64,000 nucleotides of DNA. Origin: Pedobacter suwonensis. GTDB taxonomy: Bacteria; Bacteroidota; Bacteroidia; Sphingobacteriales; Sphingobacteriaceae. The translations under genes and the position numbers were made by a program. Of this stretch, positions 62,226 to 64,000 are shown piece by piece. How positions within the stretch are numbered: the stretch's first letter is position 1; each line of letters opens with the position of its first letter. The notes beneath the pieces were generated by a model. It saw nothing but the letters and a program-made list of their open reading frames with translations. It searched no databases and was not told the origin of the DNA. The stretch lies in the NCBI RefSeq assembly GCF_900111825.1, contig NZ_FOJM01000001.1:48158-112157 (forward strand), given 5' to 3'.

Positions 62226-62233
62226 TACTTTTG
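62226..62233 (+). promoter_or_regulatory. -7 promoter element at the dnaB start
   Basis: TACTTTTG matches TAnnTTTG and lies 4 bases before the ATG at 62238. It argues against the longer frame from 62160 and suggests an almost leaderless message, or translation from the second ATG at 62274. Confidence 0.55.
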
Positions 62234-62237
62234 TAGA

Positions 62238-63800
62238 ATGAGTATCGATAACGAACAAGGCGGAAAGAGTAGCATGACTGCTAGAAAAAGCAGGTTAAGT
62301 AACACCATAAGTTCACAGGGGAAAATCCCCCCACAGGCATTAGACCTGGAAGAAGCTGTTTTAGGTGCATTGATGCTCGAAAAAGATGCACTCTCAGCGG
62401 TAATTGATGTTTTAAAGCCAGAGGTTTTTTATAATATCGCACATCAGAAAATTTTTGAAGCGATCCATATCCTTTTCCAGAAATCGAAACCGGTAGATAT
62501 TTTAACGGTAACTGCCGAGCTCCGTACTTTAGGAGCCTTAGAAATGGTTGGTGGCGCTTATTACATTACTCATTTAACTAACCGTGTTGCTTCTGCAGCA
62601 AATATTGAGTTTCACGCGCGTATTATTTCTCAGAAATACATTCAGCGTGAGTTGATTAGAATTTCGACGGAAATCATTACCAATGCTTACGAAGATACCA
62701 CAGATATCTTCGACTTATTGGATCAGGCTGAAAAAGGCCTTTTTGAAATCGCCCAGAATAACCTGCGTAGAGATACACAAAAAATGGACGATATCGTTAA
62801 ACAATCACTGGCTACACTCGAAGAACTCCGTACCAAAACCGATGGTTTAACTGGTGTGCCAACCGGGTTTACCGGTCTGGACCGTATTACCGGAGGTTGG
62901 CAAAAGCAGGATCTGGTTATTATTGCTGCGCGTCCGGCGATGGGAAAAACCGCATTCGTATTAACCTGTGCACGTAACGCTACTGTTGATTTCCAAAGAC
63001 CTTGTGTAGTATTCTCGCTGGAGATGTCTTCAGTTCAGCTGGTTAATCGTTTAATTTCAGGAGAAGCAGAAATCGAGCAGGAAAAAATCAGGAAAGGAAA
63101 TTTACAGGAATGGGAATGGCAGCAGTTACACAGCAAAATTGGACGTTTAACCGAAGCGCCCCTATTAATTGATGATACACCTGCATTAAATATTTTTGAG
63201 TTTAGGGCAAAATGCCGGAGACTAAAATCACAATACGATATCCAATTGGTTATTGTCGATTACTTGCAGTTGATGCATGGTAAAGGTGAAGGAAAAGGCG
63301 GAGGTAACCGTGAGCAGGAAATCGGTAGTATTTCAAGGGCACTTAAGTCAGTTGCAAAAGAACTGGATGTTCCGGTTCTGGCATTATCGCAGTTAAGTCG
63401 TGCGGTAGAGAGTAGGCCTGGTTTACAGGGAAAACGGCCTATGCTGTCTGATTTACGTGAGTCGGGTTCTATTGAACAGGATGCGGATATGGTATTGTTC
63501 TTATACCGGCCAGAATATTATGGTATTACCGAAGATGAGCAGGGACGATCACAGGCTGGTATCGGTGAGGTAATCATTGCGAAACACCGTAATGGTGAAA
63601 CCGGAATTGTACCGCTTAAATTTGTGGGTAAATTTGTTAAGTTCCAGGATCTGGAAGATGATTTCAATGCGCCGCCAAATTCATTTGCTGCCGATCCTTC
63701 CGCTGGAATGTATCCGTCTCAGGATTTTGAAAAACAAAGCAATGTGATTATCCGTCCGTCAAAAATGGACGACTACAATGACGATGATCCACCTTTTTAA
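62238..63800 (+). CDS. dnaB: Replicative DNA helicase
   Basis: A 520-residue hexameric helicase that unwinds DNA at the replication fork. I start at 62238 (MSIDNEQGGK) because a promoter element lies at 62226-62233; 62274 is also possible. The N-terminal DnaB domain has PPQALDLEEAVLGALMLEKD. The RecA-like domain has IIAARPAMGKTAFVLTCARN (Walker A), VIVDYLQLMHG (Walker B), ALSQLSRAVESRPG, KRPMLSDLRESGSIEQDADM and an arginine finger region ending in KHRNGETGIVPLKF. No intein. The acidic tail NDDDPPF is short. Confidence 0.96.
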   Translation: MSIDNEQGGKSSMTARKSRLSNTISSQGKIPPQALDLEEAVLGALMLEKDALSAVIDVLKPEVFYNIAHQKIFEAIHILFQKSKPVDILTVTAELRTLGALEMVGGAYYITHLTNRVASAANIEFHARIISQKYIQRELIRISTEIITNAYEDTTDIFDLLDQAEKGLFEIAQNNLRRDTQKMDDIVKQSLATLEELRTKTDGLTGVPTGFTGLDRITGGWQKQDLVIIAARPAMGKTAFVLTCARNATVDFQRPCVVFSLEMSSVQLVNRLISGEAEIEQEKIRKGNLQEWEWQQLHSKIGRLTEAPLLIDDTPALNIFEFRAKCRRLKSQYDIQLVIVDYLQLMHGKGEGKGGGNREQEIGSISRALKSVAKELDVPVLALSQLSRAVESRPGLQGKRPMLSDLRESGSIEQDADMVLFLYRPEYYGITEDEQGRSQAGIGEVIIAKHRNGETGIVPLKFVGKFVKFQDLEDDFNAPPNSFAADPSAGMYPSQDFEKQSNVIIRPSKMDDYNDDDPPF

Positions 63801-64000
63801 TCATCTTTGATCGTCATTTCGAGCGTAAGAGAAATTTTTGGTTATGATGATCCTAAAAGATCGGTATTTATAAAAAAGAAGCTGTATCATAAGTACAGTT
63901 GTCATCCTGAGGGATAATTTATGATATAAAAATCAATATGATTGACGTTTTTTCCTTCGCACAATTCTTGCCTCGGCTCACCGCCGCCGAAGGGCTCTTA
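63801..64000. repeat. Dispersed-repeat debris at the right window edge
   Basis: It holds a half-element GTCATTTCGAGCGTAAGAG (63813-63831), a GTCATCCTGAGGGAT word (63900-63914) and a GC-richer end (GGCTCACCGCCGCCGAAGGG). These resemble the other intergenic repeats in this window. No coding frame. Confidence 0.5.

Overview
The window looks like a chromosomal segment of a Bacteroidota member, most likely the Sphingobacteriaceae and close to Pedobacter. The reasons are a SusC/SusD pair with FecI-type sigma and DUF4974-type FecR, DUF5689 and DUF4142 proteins, a type A RNase P RNA, Kdo (LPS) synthesis genes, Bacteroidota-style promoter elements (TAnnTTTG) close to start codons, an ISL3-family element of the kind called ISAon1 in this phylum, and many palindromic intergenic repeats. 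Genus assignment is inference; no rRNA or tRNA gene was seen.

Layout. 0-5.6 kb: tail of a hotdog thioesterase, a triple-hairpin repeat block, a GlcD-type flavoprotein oxidase next to folB, gcdH, a decayed GxxExxY-family gene, and three small proteins. 5.9-7.4 kb: a complete but damaged insertion sequence with 23-bp inverted repeats and an 8-bp target duplication, inserted inside an intergenic palindromic repeat. 7.4-12.3 kb: lysA and lysC with two tiny membrane-protein genes wedged between them on the other strand, then a phospho-sugar mutase. 12.8-15 kb: SCO1-like copper chaperone, cytochrome c lipoprotein, a wrecked UPF0175/DUF3368 toxin-antitoxin pair, and rnpB. 15-23.9 kb: PPK2, PBP1A, a 1057-residue peptidase/propeller/outer-membrane-barrel fusion, a divergent GIY-YIG nuclease and LexA-like repressor sharing palindromic operators, and a Spy-like protein. 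23.9-25.7 kb: bioF-bioD.

25.7-37.1 kb is the main accessory block, all on the minus strand: ECF sigma, FecR, SusC, SusD, DUF5689 lipoprotein, a secreted calcineurin-like phosphoesterase and a secreted glycerophosphodiesterase. I read it as a TonB-dependent uptake locus for an organic phosphate compound. 37-47 kb: a sterol-desaturase-family membrane protein, an oxidative pentose phosphate operon (polyphosphate-glucokinase-like ROK kinase, gnd, zwf, pgl) and, convergent to it, ppk1-ppx. With PPK2 at 15 kb this gives four polyphosphate-related genes. 47-55 kb: yajQ, a GNAT protein, a DUF4142 lipoprotein, a subtilisin-family protease with a long insertion, and a three-subunit PaoABC-like molybdoenzyme operon. 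55-64 kb: DUF2071 protein and kdsA, recQ, kdsD with a mannose-1-phosphate guanylyltransferase, an 80-bp tandem repeat, rlmB divergent from dnaB.

Most of the window is ordinary core metabolism. The parts most worth a second look are the sigma/SusCD/phosphodiesterase locus, the peptidase-propeller-barrel fusion, the repressor/nuclease pair with twin operators, the small overlapping membrane genes at lysA/lysC, and the set of decayed genes (IS transposase, toxin-antitoxin, GxxExxY protein) whose lesions can be placed to the codon.
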